55,425 nt of DNA from an uncultured Pseudomonadota bacterium (GTDB taxonomy: Bacteria; Myxococcota_A; UBA796; SXON01): NCBI GenBank assembly GCA_903844155.1, contig CAIMSU010000147.1:1-55425 (forward strand). Direction: 5' to 3'. The notes beneath the pieces are model-generated. The model did no database searches. It was not told the DNA's origin and saw nothing but the letters and a program-made list of their open reading frames with translations. Position numbers and translations under genes: made by a program. Below, piece after piece: positions 1-8,860 of this stretch. Positions within the stretch are counted from its first letter, which is position 1; each line of letters begins with the position of its first letter.

Positions 1-136
1 CCGTCGTCTACCTGTCCGAAGCTGCCCCACGAAGACCGTTGGAAAGCCGTGTGCGGGAAAACCGCAAGCACGGTTTGAATGGGGGCTTTTTGAAACAAGC
101 CGGCAAAACGCCGGTATTGCGCTAAGAGTCTACCTA
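1..136 (+). mobile_element. 3' end of a group II intron (domains V and VI)
   Basis: Positions 43-76 form a 34-base domain V hairpin. The lower stem pairs AAAGCCGTG with CACGGTTT and carries the AGC catalytic triad. A two-base AG bulge follows, and the upper stem TGCGG/CCGCA is capped by an A-rich loop. Length, triad and bulge match bacterial group II introns. A G-rich stretch and a second hairpin (CCGGC/GCCGG, 100-114) fit domain VI, and the intron should end near the CTACCTAT at 130-137. The reverse transcriptase and the 5' part lie outside the window. The next gene starts within a base or two of the inferred 3' end, so the intron may have landed at, or inside, the 5' end of the acyltransferase gene. 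The exact boundary is uncertain. Confidence 0.75.
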
Positions 137-726
137 TGCCCGGGTCCCCCTACTACCGCCTCGCGCTTCGCGGCGAAGCCGTCCTGGATCGGCTCTGGTC
201 GGTGGAAGCCCGCCTTCACGGCGTCGAGCTTGGCGCCGGCGTGGAGTTCATCGGTCGCCCCATCCTCCAGCGGCTGGACGGCCGCATCGTCATCCACGCC
301 GGTGCCTTGATCCGGAGCCGCGAGTTCCCGAATCACGGCCACATGCATCGCACCAAGCTGCTGACGACGCGGCCAGGCGCGCTCATCGAGATCGGCGAGC
401 GCGTGCACCTCAACGGCGTCGCCATCTCCGCCGAGGCGGGCGTGACCATCGGCGACGACACGGTCATCGCTTCTGGCGTCGCCATCGCCGACTGCCACGG
501 GCATGTGCTTGACGCCGAACGCCGAGCAGCAGGCGATCGCGACGAACCTGAACCCGTCACCATCGGGCGCCGCGTCTGGATCGGCGCCAACGTCATCGTG
601 CTGAAGGGCGTGACCATCGGCGATGACACGGTCGTCGGCGCTGGATCCGTGGTCTCAAGATCCCTGCCGGCCGGGACCGTGTGCGCCGGCATCCCCGCTC
701 GCGTGATCAGGACCTATCAAAAGTGA
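136..726 (+). CDS. Hexapeptide-repeat sugar acyltransferase
   Basis: A 196-residue protein with left-handed beta-helix hexapeptide repeats. They are visible as GVTIGDDTVIASG near residues 99-111 and VTIGRRVWIGANVIVLKGV followed by TIGDDTVVGAGSVVSRSLPAG in the last third. It ends with the usual AGIPARVIR segment. The family (LbH, WcaF/CysE-like) transfers acetyl groups from acetyl-CoA to sugars. It lacks the N-terminal Rossmann-like part of PglD-type enzymes. It lies among exopolysaccharide genes, so an O- or N-acetyltransferase of the glycan is likely. The ATG touches the end of a group II intron and has no clear ribosome-binding site, so the native N-terminus may have been altered by the insertion. 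The last codons (YQK, stop) lie in a 31-base inverted repeat shared with the convergent flippase gene. Confidence 0.8.
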   Translation: MPGSPYYRLALRGEAVLDRLWSVEARLHGVELGAGVEFIGRPILQRLDGRIVIHAGALIRSREFPNHGHMHRTKLLTTRPGALIEIGERVHLNGVAISAEAGVTIGDDTVIASGVAIADCHGHVLDAERRAAGDRDEPEPVTIGRRVWIGANVIVLKGVTIGDDTVVGAGSVVSRSLPAGTVCAGIPARVIRTYQK

Positions 727-744
727 CGTCGTCACTTTTGATAG
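714..744. terminator. Perfect 15-base inverted repeat between convergent genes
   Basis: Two perfect 15-base arms (CTATCAAAAGTGACG and its complement) flank a single T. The AAAA/TTTT tracts inside the arms give a U-run on either strand, so a bidirectional terminator is the simplest reading. Both convergent stop codons lie inside it, at 724-726 (+) and 732-734 (-), and both proteins therefore end in Tyr-Gln-Lys. Confidence 0.6.
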
Positions 745-2195
745 ATCTGGCCTGAACGCTCGGTCTGGATGAGTCGGGCAAGGGCCATCGCTGAGCTGAC
801 TGAGAACGCCGCCAGCACCACCCAGGAGCTGGCGCCGAGCACCTTCGCAGCGATGATCGGCAGGCTGAACGCCACGCTCTCGATCACCGGCCGTATCGAC
901 ATGCGGCCCGCTACGCCGAGCCGGACGCCCGCGAGCCGCAGCAACCACAGCGTGTACGCCGCCCAGAGGCTCCCGCTCCCGAGCCCGAAAAGGGCAATCG
1001 CAAGGCGCGCATTGTCGTTCATTCCGCCGATCGCCAACCCGCTCACCCGCCCAACCAGGAGCGCCACCTGCCACACCATACCCGAGCGCTGCCGGTCGCA
1101 CACGCTCACCAGCGCCATGAGCGGATACGCCAGGAACACCACGCCGATCCACGGCACCATCCACTGCGTGTAGACCCCGGCCTCCCGCCATTTTTCCCCG
1201 AACACCACCGCGAACAGATCCGGCGCCGCCAGCACCAGCAGCACGGTGAAAGGCGCCGCCATCCTCACCATCCGCCCGTAGAGCGTCGCCGTCTCCTCCG
1301 CGAGCCGGCCCGCGCGCAAGGCCTCCGCCGCGGACGCAAAAAAGACCTGCCCCGCCGACCGCGCCACCAGCGAGACGGGCATGCTCAAGACCCGCATGCC
1401 GAGCGCGTAGAGCCCCGTCACCGAATTCCCGAAGAAGAATGAGAGCAGCAGCGCCGGCGCTTCCGTCCCGATCGCGCTCAGGAGCACCGCAGGTGCCGAG
1501 TACCGCGGAAAATCCTGGTGGCGAACGGCCGAATCCTGCAGGCTACGGGCGGTGAGCGCGCGGATCGCCGCCTCGTCCTCTTTCCACGCGAGGCGCAGGA
1601 GCGTGCCCGATCCGGACCACTGGCCGACGAGCTGGCCGAGGAGCAGGCCAAAAGGCGCGACGCCAACGAGCCCGAGCCCCAGCTGCGTGCCAATCTGGGC
1701 AAAGCCGCGGATCACCGTCGTGCTGGCGATGACGCGGAACGCCTTCTTGCGCACCGCCCACTGCTGCGCGACCTCGTGAGCGGAGAGCGCGAACACGCCG
1801 AGCGGCACCATCCACAGCCAGGGCCCGAGTCCGGGCGCGCCGAGCCGGATCGCCATCCATTGCCCGCAGAGCGCCATGGCTACGCCCGAGAAAAGCGCGG
1901 TTGCCACGGTGGTCAGCATGGAGACCCCGAGGAGGTTCGCGGCCTCGCCGTCGGTCTCCGGGATGGGGATGGCTTGATGGTAGGAGAAGCTGGCTTGCCC
2001 CCCGATGATCGTGATGACGGAGGTGTAGACCGCCAGCGTGCCGAAGTCGCCGGGCGCGTACAGCCGGGTGAGGAGCGGTGAGGCGACAATCGTGACGACC
2101 TGCCCGATGGCGGTGCCGCCGACGAGCATGGCGGCGGCGCGGTTGAACGCGCCCTTGGGGAGCAGGGCGGCGATGCGCTGGCGGAGGGTGGGCAC
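732..2195 (-). CDS. Polysaccharide flippase (Wzx/MOP-family)
   Basis: A 487-residue integral membrane protein with about a dozen to fourteen hydrophobic segments. The N-terminus has the family pattern of a short basic head (RQRIAALLPKGAFNRAAAML), then GGTAIGQVVTIVASPLLTRL and YAPGDFGTLAVYTSV. This opening is typical of COG2244 oligosaccharide-unit flippases of the MOP superfamily, which move undecaprenyl-linked repeat units across the inner membrane. It is divergent from the GT4 gene at 2243, with only 47 bases between the starts, and convergent with the acyltransferase. Its place in the glycan locus supports the Wzx role. Substrate cannot be read from sequence. Confidence 0.85.
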   Translation of the reverse strand: MPTLRQRIAALLPKGAFNRAAAMLVGGTAIGQVVTIVASPLLTRLYAPGDFGTLAVYTSVITIIGGQASFSYHQAIPIPETDGEAANLLGVSMLTTVATALFSGVAMALCGQWMAIRLGAPGLGPWLWMVPLGVFALSAHEVAQQWAVRKKAFRVIASTTVIRGFAQIGTQLGLGLVGVAPFGLLLGQLVGQWSGSGTLLRLAWKEDEAAIRALTARSLQDSAVRHQDFPRYSAPAVLLSAIGTEAPALLLSFFFGNSVTGLYALGMRVLSMPVSLVARSAGQVFFASAAEALRAGRLAEETATLYGRMVRMAAPFTVLLVLAAPDLFAVVFGEKWREAGVYTQWMVPWIGVVFLAYPLMALVSVCDRQRSGMVWQVALLVGRVSGLAIGGMNDNARLAIALFGLGSGSLWAAYTLWLLRLAGVRLGVAGRMSIRPVIESVAFSLPIIAAKVLGASSWVVLAAFSVSSAMALARLIQTERSGQIYQK

Positions 2196-2242
2196 GGGAG
2201 ACGCCGTGGGCGGGTAACCGCGCGGCTGGATACCCCGCCACG

Positions 2243-3421
2243 GTGCCGTTCCGTCAGCCCCGCGTCCGTGGCCGCGTCCTCTATGTGCTGGCGTGCCTGC
2301 AATTCGGGGGTGCGGAGGTGCAGGTGCTCGACCTCGCGGTCGCGATGCGGGCGAGGGGCTGGGACCCGCTCGTCCTCGGGCTGATGCCGCCGAACGGGCT
2401 GGAGGTCCGCGCTGCGGAGCTCGGCCTGGCGCACGCCGATCTCGGGATCCCGCAGGGCTCCTGGTCGCCGCGTCTGGCTCGTCGGCTTGTCCGCGTCTGC
2501 CGTGCCTTTCAGCCGGCCGTGCTCCACACCCACACGTTCCCGCCCAACCTCGCCGGCCGACTCTGTCGCCCGCTCCTCGGCGTCCCCGTGCTCATCACCT
2601 CCGCCCACAGCGTGAACGAGGGCGGCCCGGTCAAGATGGCGATGTACCGGGCCACCGACCGCCTCGCCGACTTGACGACGAACGTGAGCCGCGCCGCCGT
2701 CGACCGGTACCTCGAGATCGGCGCGGTGCCGTCGCCCGCGCGCATCCGGCAGATGACGAACGGCGTCGATTTGTCGAGGTTCTCGCTGCCATCACCGGAG
2801 TCGGCGGTCACTTCGGCAGCGGTGCGGGCGTCGTTGGGGGTCGCGCCGGGGACGTTCTTGTGGGTCGCCGTGGGGAGCCACTCGGACCCGAAGGACTACC
2901 CGAACCTGGTTGCGGCGGTCGGGAAACTACCGGCGGATGGGCAGCACAAAGTGGTTATCGTCGGGCGAGGGGAGGGGGTCGAGGCGACAATCGCGCTGCT
3001 GATCGAGCGGGGCCTGTCCGACCGCGTCATCATCGCTGGAGGACGGTCCGACGTCCCCGACATCCTGCGCGCGGCGGACGGGTACGTGATGTCGTCGCAC
3101 TTCGAGGGGTTGCCGGTGGTCCTGCTAGAGGCTGCCGCGTGCGGGCTGCCGATCGTCGCTACAGACGTCGGTGGGAACGCGCAGATCGTCGTGCCGGGCG
3201 AGACGGGCTGGCTCGTCCCGCGACGGGATCCCGACGCGCTCGCGGGCGCGATGGCGGCGTGCATGGCGTTGCCGACGGCGTCGAGGGAGGCGATGGGCCG
3301 ACGAGGACGGGCGCATGTGGCCGAGAGCTTCGAGATCGGCGCGACGGCGGACCGCTGGGACGCGCTCTACCGCGAACTGCTGGCCTGCAAAGGGGCGTCT
3401 GGGTGGGCGCCTACCGCTTGA
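2243..3421 (+). CDS. GT4-family glycosyltransferase
   Basis: A 392-residue GT-B enzyme starting at GTG. The N-terminal domain opens with VLYVLACLQFGGAEVQVLDL, the acceptor-side glycine-rich loop of GT4 enzymes. The C-terminal domain has MSSHFEGLPVVLLEAAACG (residues about 279-297), which contains the E-x7-E motif that binds the donor sugar nucleotide, followed by LPIVATDVGGNAQIVVPGETG. It would add one sugar to a lipid-linked repeat unit at the cytoplasmic face. Its 3' end overlaps the convergent aminotransferase gene by 11 bases. Confidence 0.88.
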   Translation: MPFRQPRVRGRVLYVLACLQFGGAEVQVLDLAVAMRARGWDPLVLGLMPPNGLEVRAAELGLAHADLGIPQGSWSPRLARRLVRVCRAFQPAVLHTHTFPPNLAGRLCRPLLGVPVLITSAHSVNEGGPVKMAMYRATDRLADLTTNVSRAAVDRYLEIGAVPSPARIRQMTNGVDLSRFSLPSPESAVTSAAVRASLGVAPGTFLWVAVGSHSDPKDYPNLVAAVGKLPADGQHKVVIVGRGEGVEATIALLIERGLSDRVIIAGGRSDVPDILRAADGYVMSSHFEGLPVVLLEAAACGLPIVATDVGGNAQIVVPGETGWLVPRRDPDALAGAMAACMALPTASREAMGRRGRAHVAESFEIGATADRWDALYRELLACKGASGWAPTA

Positions 3422-4568
3422 ACTTCGCGCACAGCCCGTTGACCGCCTCGACCACCCGGGCAACGTCGTCGTCCGTCATCTTCGAGTAGATCGGCAGCGA
3501 GATCGACCGCGAGAAACAGTCCATGGCGACTGGAAAATCCTCGGGCTTGTAGCCGTACAGGTCGCGGTAGTACGGGTGGATGTGCAGCGGGATGAAGTGC
3601 ACGGAGACGCCGATGCCGCGCAGCTTCAACTCGTCGATGAACCGGTTGCGGTCGATGCTCAGGTGCCCGTCGCGCAGCTTGATCACAAAAAGGTGCCGCG
3701 CGTGGGTGCTGCGGGGGCTGTCGACGAGGGTCTCCACGGCGTCGTTCCCCGCGAACGCGGCGCAGTAGCGCCTGGCGATGCTCTCCCGCTTCGCTAGCAT
3801 CTCTCCGGCCCGTCGAAGCTGGACAATCCCCATCGCCGCGGCGATGTCGGTCATGTTGTACTTGTACCCGGGGGCCATGATCTCGTAGTACCAGGAGCCC
3901 TCGGCGGTGTAGCGCTTCCACGCGTCCTTGGAGATGCCGTGCAGGCACATGATCCGCATGCGCTCGGCCCACTCGTCGTTCTCGGTCACGTTCATCCCGC
4001 CCTCGCCCGTCGTCAGCGTCTTGGTGGCGTAGAATGAAAAGCACGTGATGTCGCCGATGGAGCCGATGGGGCGACCGTCCACGCTCACCGGGAACGAGTG
4101 CGCGGCGTCCTCGACCACCCGCACGTTCGCGGCACGCGCGACGTCCACGATGCGCCGGATGTCGCACGCCTGCCCGCCGAAGTGGACGGGGATGATCGCG
4201 CGCGTCCTCGGCGTGATCGCGCGTTCCACGGCGGCCGGGTCGATCTGGTGGTCGGCCGGGAGGACGTCGACCATCACGGGCTTTGCGCCGAGGTAGCGCA
4301 CGACCTCGGCCGTCGCCGCAAAGGTGAGGGTCGGAACGATGACCTCGTCGTCGGCCCGCACGCCGAGCGCCTCCAACGCGAGGTGCAGCCCGGCGGTGCA
4401 GGAGTTCACCGCGATCCCGTGCTTGCCCTGGACCGCAGCCGAGAACGCTGTCTCAAAGGACTTTACCCGTGGACCGGTGGTGATCCAATTGGAGCGCAGG
4501 GCGTCGGTGACCTCGGCCACCTCCGCGTCGCCGATGTCGGGGAGGGCGAAGGGGATGAATTCGGTCAT
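3411..4568 (-). CDS. DegT/DnrJ/EryC1-family PLP sugar aminotransferase
   Basis: A 385-residue fold-type I aminotransferase. The PLP lysine is K183 in SFYATKTLTTGEGGM, and the PLP-nitrogen aspartate is D154 in VVEDAAHS. The ending LPIYSKMTDDDVARVV is typical of the family. These enzymes convert a keto-sugar nucleotide to the amino sugar, for example after a CapD/PglF-type dehydratase, which is also present at 8861-10780. I chose the ATG at 4568 because the protein begins there with the usual IPFALPDIGDAE, and because this ATG overlaps the upstream stop as ATGA, giving translational coupling. The open frame runs further upstream but overlaps the sugar transferase. It is the last gene of a five-gene minus-strand operon. 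Confidence 0.92.
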   Translation of the reverse strand: MTEFIPFALPDIGDAEVAEVTDALRSNWITTGPRVKSFETAFSAAVQGKHGIAVNSCTAGLHLALEALGVRADDEVIVPTLTFAATAEVVRYLGAKPVMVDVLPADHQIDPAAVERAITPRTRAIIPVHFGGQACDIRRIVDVARAANVRVVEDAAHSFPVSVDGRPIGSIGDITCFSFYATKTLTTGEGGMNVTENDEWAERMRIMCLHGISKDAWKRYTAEGSWYYEIMAPGYKYNMTDIAAAMGIVQLRRAGEMLAKRESIARRYCAAFAGNDAVETLVDSPRSTHARHLFVIKLRDGHLSIDRNRFIDELKLRGIGVSVHFIPLHIHPYYRDLYGYKPEDFPVAMDCFSRSISLPIYSKMTDDDVARVVEAVNGLCAKFKR

Positions 4569-5233
4569 GGGGCGCTCTCTGGAGGTGTGGTTGGGGCGGA
4601 GATGCTGGCAAAAAGGCGGCGCAGCACCTTGGCGCCGGTCTCGGTGAGGATGCTCACGTCTTCGCGCAGGCTGGGATTCTGCACATAGGTACGGTACAAA
4701 GCCATCTTCCTGGGCATCACCTCGGCGACGTAGAACGCCTCCGGATCGGCCGCGGCGCCGAGGATGGACTCCTCGTCGACGTAGAGGAGCGTGGCGCGGT
4801 CCGTCAGGCCGGGGCGCACGCGCAGTATCTCCTCGTACTCGGCCGGATACCGCTCCACGTAGCGGGGCGCTTCTGGTCGCGGACCGACGAGGCTCACGTC
4901 GCCAATCACGACGTTCCAGAGCTGGGGCAGCTCGTCGAGCTTGGTTCGGCGCAACCATCGACCAACGCGGGTGATGCGGGCGTCGGTGGAAGCGGTCACT
5001 TGCGGACCGGCCTGGGCTGCGGGGGCGGCGCTCATCGTGCGGAGCTTGAGCAGATCAAAGGGGCGACCATCCTGGCCGACCCGACGGCTCCGGTAGAACA
5101 TCGGGCCCGGCGAGTCCAGCTTCACGGCCGCTCCCGCGACGCCGACCAGCGGCACGACAACCGAGAGGACGCTGCCAGCAACGGCGATGTCGAGCCCGCG
5201 CTTGAGGAGGGCGTGGAGGCGCTTGGACCTCAC
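4565..5233 (-). CDS. Initiating sugar-phosphate transferase (PglC/WbaP-type)
   Basis: About 222 residues from a GTG whose GTGA overlaps the stop of the upstream gene. It has the bacterial sugar transferase layout: basic start and one hydrophobic re-entrant helix (KRGLDIAVAGSVLSVVVPL), then SPGPMFYRSRRVGQDG with FDLLKLRTM, then RRTKLDELPQLWNVVIGD with the catalytic Asp-Glu pair, and SLVGPRPE. The length without extra membrane helices resembles the small monotopic PglC type. It transfers a phospho-sugar from a UDP-sugar to undecaprenyl phosphate and so starts repeat-unit synthesis. The following aminotransferase is coupled by ATGA. A longer open frame exists upstream, but its composition is not protein-like. 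Confidence 0.9.
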   Translation of the reverse strand: MRSKRLHALLKRGLDIAVAGSVLSVVVPLVGVAGAAVKLDSPGPMFYRSRRVGQDGRPFDLLKLRTMSAAPAAQAGPQVTASTDARITRVGRWLRRTKLDELPQLWNVVIGDVSLVGPRPEAPRYVERYPAEYEEILRVRPGLTDRATLLYVDEESILGAAADPEAFYVAEVMPRKMALYRTYVQNPSLREDVSILTETGAKVLRRLFASISAPTTPPESAP

Positions 5234-6558
5234 TGGGCGCCCCGACGACGGGCGGTCGCGCCCCTGAGCGCGAGGCGAGGCGCGGTCACCAGGAGCCCGC
5301 TTGGGACGGGCGCGCTCCACAGCACCACCAGCGCCGAGTAGAACGGCACGAGCGGCATGCGGTACCGCGAGAGGGTACCAAGGTTTGTCGTGGACAAGCC
5401 GACGCCGACGCCGAGCATCAGGGTGAACGTCAGGCAGAACATCCCGACGGGCGAGGCCGTGACGGTACGCAGCATCCACAGCCAGCTTCGCGTCCAGAGC
5501 GCCCAGAGCAGCAAGCCCGTGATCGTCGTTGTCTCCACCGCGTTCACGAGCAGGAACCCGCTGCGCGCCTCAAAAGGAAGCGGCCGGAACAACGAGGTGA
5601 ACAGCGCCAGCGGCGAATACAGGAGCTGGCCGGTGATGCTGCGGTCGCTCGTGTTGCCGATGCTGTAGTTGGAGCCGCCCTCGGAGAACTGGCCGACCTC
5701 CTGGAGGTACGCCGCCTCGTCGCCAACCGAGCTCAGCGAGAACATGGGGAAGATGTACCCGAGGCCGATGACGCCGACGATGGCGAAGAGCGCGCCCGCA
5801 GCGAGGTATTGCGGCCGGATCGTCAGCTTGCCGGACTGCTGGATCGACCGCGCCCAGTAGAACCAGACCGCGCTCGCGACCACGAACGGGAAGAGGATGT
5901 AGGGCTTCACCAGCCCGATGACGATGGCGCCGAGCCCGATCATGATCGGGCCCCAGCGCTCGCGACGAACAATCCGGTGCATGCCGAGGAACATGACGCC
6001 GAGGCCCGAGAGCGCGAACGCCTCCTTGGTGACACCGGCGGACCAGAACACCACCGAGGGGATGAGCATCGAGGCGACCAGCATCCGGGCGTGATGCCGG
6101 GACGGAAGCGAGTCCCGCAGCACCTCGTAGATCGCCATCTTGCCGGCGAAGGAGATGAACCCGATCACCATGCCGAGCGCGTAGAGCGAGTTGTTCACGC
6201 AGAAGAGGATCAACCCGCAGAACCCGCACATCGTGCCGGTGGACGTTCCTGCGGAGCTGACGCGGACGGCGAGATCGATCGGCTGGTGGAAGATGAGCTT
6301 GATGATCTCGGGCGTCACGCGCACAAAATCGTCGGACATCGCCAGCGAGAGCGCATGGCCGACGTAGTAGTAGTTGGCGATGTCGCCGCCCTCGTAGAAC
6401 TCCGCGTACACCCAGATCAAAGCCCAGGCAGAGAAGACGTGGGCGAACAGGCTGAAAACGAAGAGTTGGCCTTCGCGGCGTTGGTAGCGTCGCAGCGACG
6501 TGAGGACCGGCAGCGTGCCGAACAGGACGACGAGGAGCGTGGCGACAAGCTCGTTCAT
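5230..6558 (-). CDS. Multi-pass membrane protein, probable polysaccharide polymerase (Wzy/EpsG-like)
   Basis: A 442-residue polytopic protein with roughly ten hydrophobic helices and one larger extracytoplasmic loop between the later helices. Wzy-type polymerases and EpsG-like proteins have this general shape, but their primary sequence is poorly conserved. I see no family-specific motif, so the call rests on topology and position between the two lipid-carrier transferases. Start and stop both take part in 4-base overlaps with neighbours, so it is translated as part of the operon. An O-antigen ligase-like or unrelated membrane protein is possible. Confidence 0.6.
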   Translation of the reverse strand: MNELVATLLVVLFGTLPVLTSLRRYQRREGQLFVFSLFAHVFSAWALIWVYAEFYEGGDIANYYYVGHALSLAMSDDFVRVTPEIIKLIFHQPIDLAVRVSSAGTSTGTMCGFCGLILFCVNNSLYALGMVIGFISFAGKMAIYEVLRDSLPSRHHARMLVASMLIPSVVFWSAGVTKEAFALSGLGVMFLGMHRIVRRERWGPIMIGLGAIVIGLVKPYILFPFVVASAVWFYWARSIQQSGKLTIRPQYLAAGALFAIVGVIGLGYIFPMFSLSSVGDEAAYLQEVGQFSEGGSNYSIGNTSDRSITGQLLYSPLALFTSLFRPLPFEARSGFLLVNAVETTTITGLLLWALWTRSWLWMLRTVTASPVGMFCLTFTLMLGVGVGLSTTNLGTLSRYRMPLVPFYSALVVLWSAPVPSGLLVTAPRLALRGATARRRGAQ

Positions 6559-7604
6559 TTCAATGCCCCCGCCGGAACAGGGCGACCAGCGCCGATGGCG
6601 ACAAAGCCTGCGGCGAGCGCGCCCCAGATCACCACGAGGGGCACCCAGGCGAGCGCCGGGTTCAGGTCTGCCCAGAGCGCGGCCAGTGTGAGGATACCGA
6701 GGTTGAAGGCCAGTACAGCGACGGTCACGGTACGATGCGAGCCGGTGCGCCGAACGAGCACCTGGTAGGCGTGTGAGCGGTGCGCCTGGGTCACCTTCTC
6801 ACGTCGGATCGCCCGGATCACGAGCGTGAGCGTTGCGTCGACGATGAACACGCTCATGGCGATGAGGAACGCCGGGAACTCGAAGGCGCCCACGGATGAG
6901 GCCCAGAGCCCCAGCGCGCCGAGGACGAAGCCCAGCAGGGCGCTCCCCACGTCACCCATGAAGATGCGCGCGGGAGGCCAGTTGTGGGTCAAAAAGCCGA
7001 GCGCGGAGCCGGCCACCGCCGCGGAGATCAGGGCAACGGCGGCGTTGCCCTCCGCGGCCGCGCCGATCGCGAGCGTGAGGCCCACGGTCGTCGCCTGCGC
7101 GCCGGCGATCCCGTCCACCCCGTCCATGAAGTTGTAGAGATTGGTCATCCAGGTGAGGTACAAGGCGACGAACGGGAACAGCAGGAGCGGTGGAAGCACG
7201 ACGCCCGGAAGGACGTTCAGGTGGATGCGGGTCCCGACGAGCACGAGCGCGAACGCTGCGACGGCGAACTGCGAGCAGAGCCTGAACCTCACGGAGAGCG
7301 AGCGCCGGTCGTCCATCCACCCGACCGCCGCGTTCACCCCTCCGCCCACCACGAGCGCCAGCACCCATCGCCAGGCCCAGGGGTCGAGCACGAGCGCCCC
7401 GCCGGATGCGACGAAGAGCGCTGCGGCGATCGCCAGCCCGCCACCGCGCGGCGTTGGTTGTGCATGCGAGCTCCGGTCGTTCGGGATGTCCTTGAGCCCC
7501 TCGCGGAGCGCGTACGCCCGCACCACGCCCGTGAGCGCGGACGTAGCTGCGGCGCTGCCGACAACCCCGACGAGGGTGACAATGACGTGGCCTTCAGGCG
7601 TCAT
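6555..7604 (-). CDS. WecA/MraY-type undecaprenyl-phosphate glycosyl-1-phosphate transferase
   Basis: A 349-residue polytopic PNPT-superfamily enzyme. Visible signatures are TPRGGGLAI near residue 50, GWMDDRRSLSVRFRL with the magnesium-binding DD pair, TNLYNFMDGVDGIAG with the catalytic Asp, and NWPPARIFMGDVGSALLGF. These proteins transfer HexNAc-1-phosphate from a UDP-sugar to undecaprenyl phosphate. It is odd to have this enzyme and a PglC/WbaP-type initiator in one operon. They may start two different glycans or accept different sugars. It is coupled by ATGA to the gene before and to the gene after it. Confidence 0.9.
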   Translation of the reverse strand: MTPEGHVIVTLVGVVGSAAATSALTGVVRAYALREGLKDIPNDRSSHAQPTPRGGGLAIAAALFVASGGALVLDPWAWRWVLALVVGGGVNAAVGWMDDRRSLSVRFRLCSQFAVAAFALVLVGTRIHLNVLPGVVLPPLLLFPFVALYLTWMTNLYNFMDGVDGIAGAQATTVGLTLAIGAAAEGNAAVALISAAVAGSALGFLTHNWPPARIFMGDVGSALLGFVLGALGLWASSVGAFEFPAFLIAMSVFIVDATLTLVIRAIRREKVTQAHRSHAYQVLVRRTGSHRTVTVAVLAFNLGILTLAALWADLNPALAWVPLVVIWGALAAGFVAIGAGRPVPAGALK

Positions 7605-8758
7605 CGGAGCAGACGCTCGTACAGCGCGAGCGTCTCGGCGATGACCCGTCGCTCCGAGAACTCGTCCTCGGCGCGTCGCCTGCTCTCCGCCCCCATTCGC
7701 GCGCGCAGGTCGGGATCGCGGATCAGCCGCTCAAGCGCGTCCGCGAGCGGAGCCGCCTGCCGAACGGCCACGAGGTAGCCGTTGTTCCCGTCGTCGACGA
7801 CCTCCCGGCAGCCTGGAACGTCCGTGGTGACCAGCGGGAGCCCCGCGGCGGCCGCCTCGAGCAGGAACTTCGGCAGCCCCTCCCGGTACGAGGGCAGGCA
7901 GGCGATGTGCGCTCGCCCGAGCTCCGCGGTCATGGTCGACGTCGCGCCGTTCCACTCGACCACGCCCTCGTCCCGCCAGGCCCGCAGCTCCGCCTCGGTG
8001 AAGCTGGAAGGGTTCTGCGGGTCCGGATCCCCGAGGAGGCGAACAATGCAGGCCACGCCGCGCTGCTTGAGGATCCGCGCGGCGTCGACCAGCTCGCCGA
8101 CCCCCTTGTCGCGGAGCATCCGGGCGCCGAGGACGATGACCACGGGGCCCGGGGGTGGGCTCGGCTGGGGCTGGATGCCGACGGTGTCGACGCCCGAGCC
8201 CCGGATGAGCACCGTCTTCTCGGCCCGCATCGCGTGCAAGCGTACGAGCTGGTCGCGATCGTCGGGGTTCTGGAAGAGGACGATGAAGCCCGGGTGCGAG
8301 AGGCTCAAACGGAACGCGGCGCTGAACGCCGTCTCGATCACCCGGGCGCGCGCGCCTTGCTGGGTGAACGCCCACCCGAGGCCGGTCAACGCGTTCACGC
8401 TCACGGGCACCCCCGCGAGCCGTGCGGCCACGGCGCCGTACAGCACGGGCTTGACCGCGACGTGGTGCGTTATATCGGGCTTCACACGCCGGTAAAGTGC
8501 GACAAGCTCGGCGACGCTGCGCAGCTCATCCCAGGGGTCCGTACTGCCGCGGTTGAACCGTTCGAGGCCGTGGAGCTCGAACCCCTCGGCGCGCAGTCGC
8601 TCCCCGTGCGCGTCGACGCACGTCGCCACGACCACGCGATAGCCAGCATCGCGGGCCTTGCGCGCCAGCGCCAGCCGGTGCGACCAGAAGCACCAGTCTT
8701 CCGTCACCAGAAAAAGGAGCGTTCGCGTTGGCTTGACCGTCGTCACTCGCCGCTTCAC
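7601..8758 (-). CDS. GT4-family glycosyltransferase (PglA-like), first gene of the operon
   Basis: A 385-residue GT-B glycosyltransferase. The N-terminus TLLFLVTEDWCFWSHRLALA and the HHVAVKPVLYGAVAARLAG segment resemble PglA/CapM-like transferases that act second on a PglC-primed lipid. The donor-binding motif is LPSYREGLPKFLLEAAAAG (E-x7-E), followed by LPLVTTDVPGCREVVDDG. The start is taken as the GTG at 8758; a second GTG 12 bases downstream is possible. The gene is divergent from the dehydratase at 8861, so the roughly 100 bases between them should hold both promoters. The next gene is coupled by ATGA. Confidence 0.88.
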   Translation of the reverse strand: MKRRVTTVKPTRTLLFLVTEDWCFWSHRLALARKARDAGYRVVVATCVDAHGERLRAEGFELHGLERFNRGSTDPWDELRSVAELVALYRRVKPDITHHVAVKPVLYGAVAARLAGVPVSVNALTGLGWAFTQQGARARVIETAFSAAFRLSLSHPGFIVLFQNPDDRDQLVRLHAMRAEKTVLIRGSGVDTVGIQPQPSPPPGPVVIVLGARMLRDKGVGELVDAARILKQRGVACIVRLLGDPDPQNPSSFTEAELRAWRDEGVVEWNGATSTMTAELGRAHIACLPSYREGLPKFLLEAAAAGLPLVTTDVPGCREVVDDGNNGYLVAVRQAAPLADALERLIRDPDLRARMGAESRRRAEDEFSERRVIAETLALYERLLR

Positions 8759-8860
8759 TCCGCTGCGCGGCGGCGGGTAACGCTCGCACCCCCCTCGGGC
8801 AACCGCCTCCCAGGACGACGGGTCTGCGTGTTACCCCCGCCGGGCTTGAGGAGTGGTTTG

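Noticed and set aside
4569-4958. N-terminal extension of the aminotransferase
   Set aside because: It lies in the sugar-transferase gene; the family start and ATGA coupling fit the ATG at 4568.
7907-8860. N-terminal extension of the dehydratase by 318 codons
   Set aside because: It overlaps the minus-strand glycosyltransferase, and its composition is shadow-like. The TTG at 8861 has GAGGAG and gives the family's normal length.
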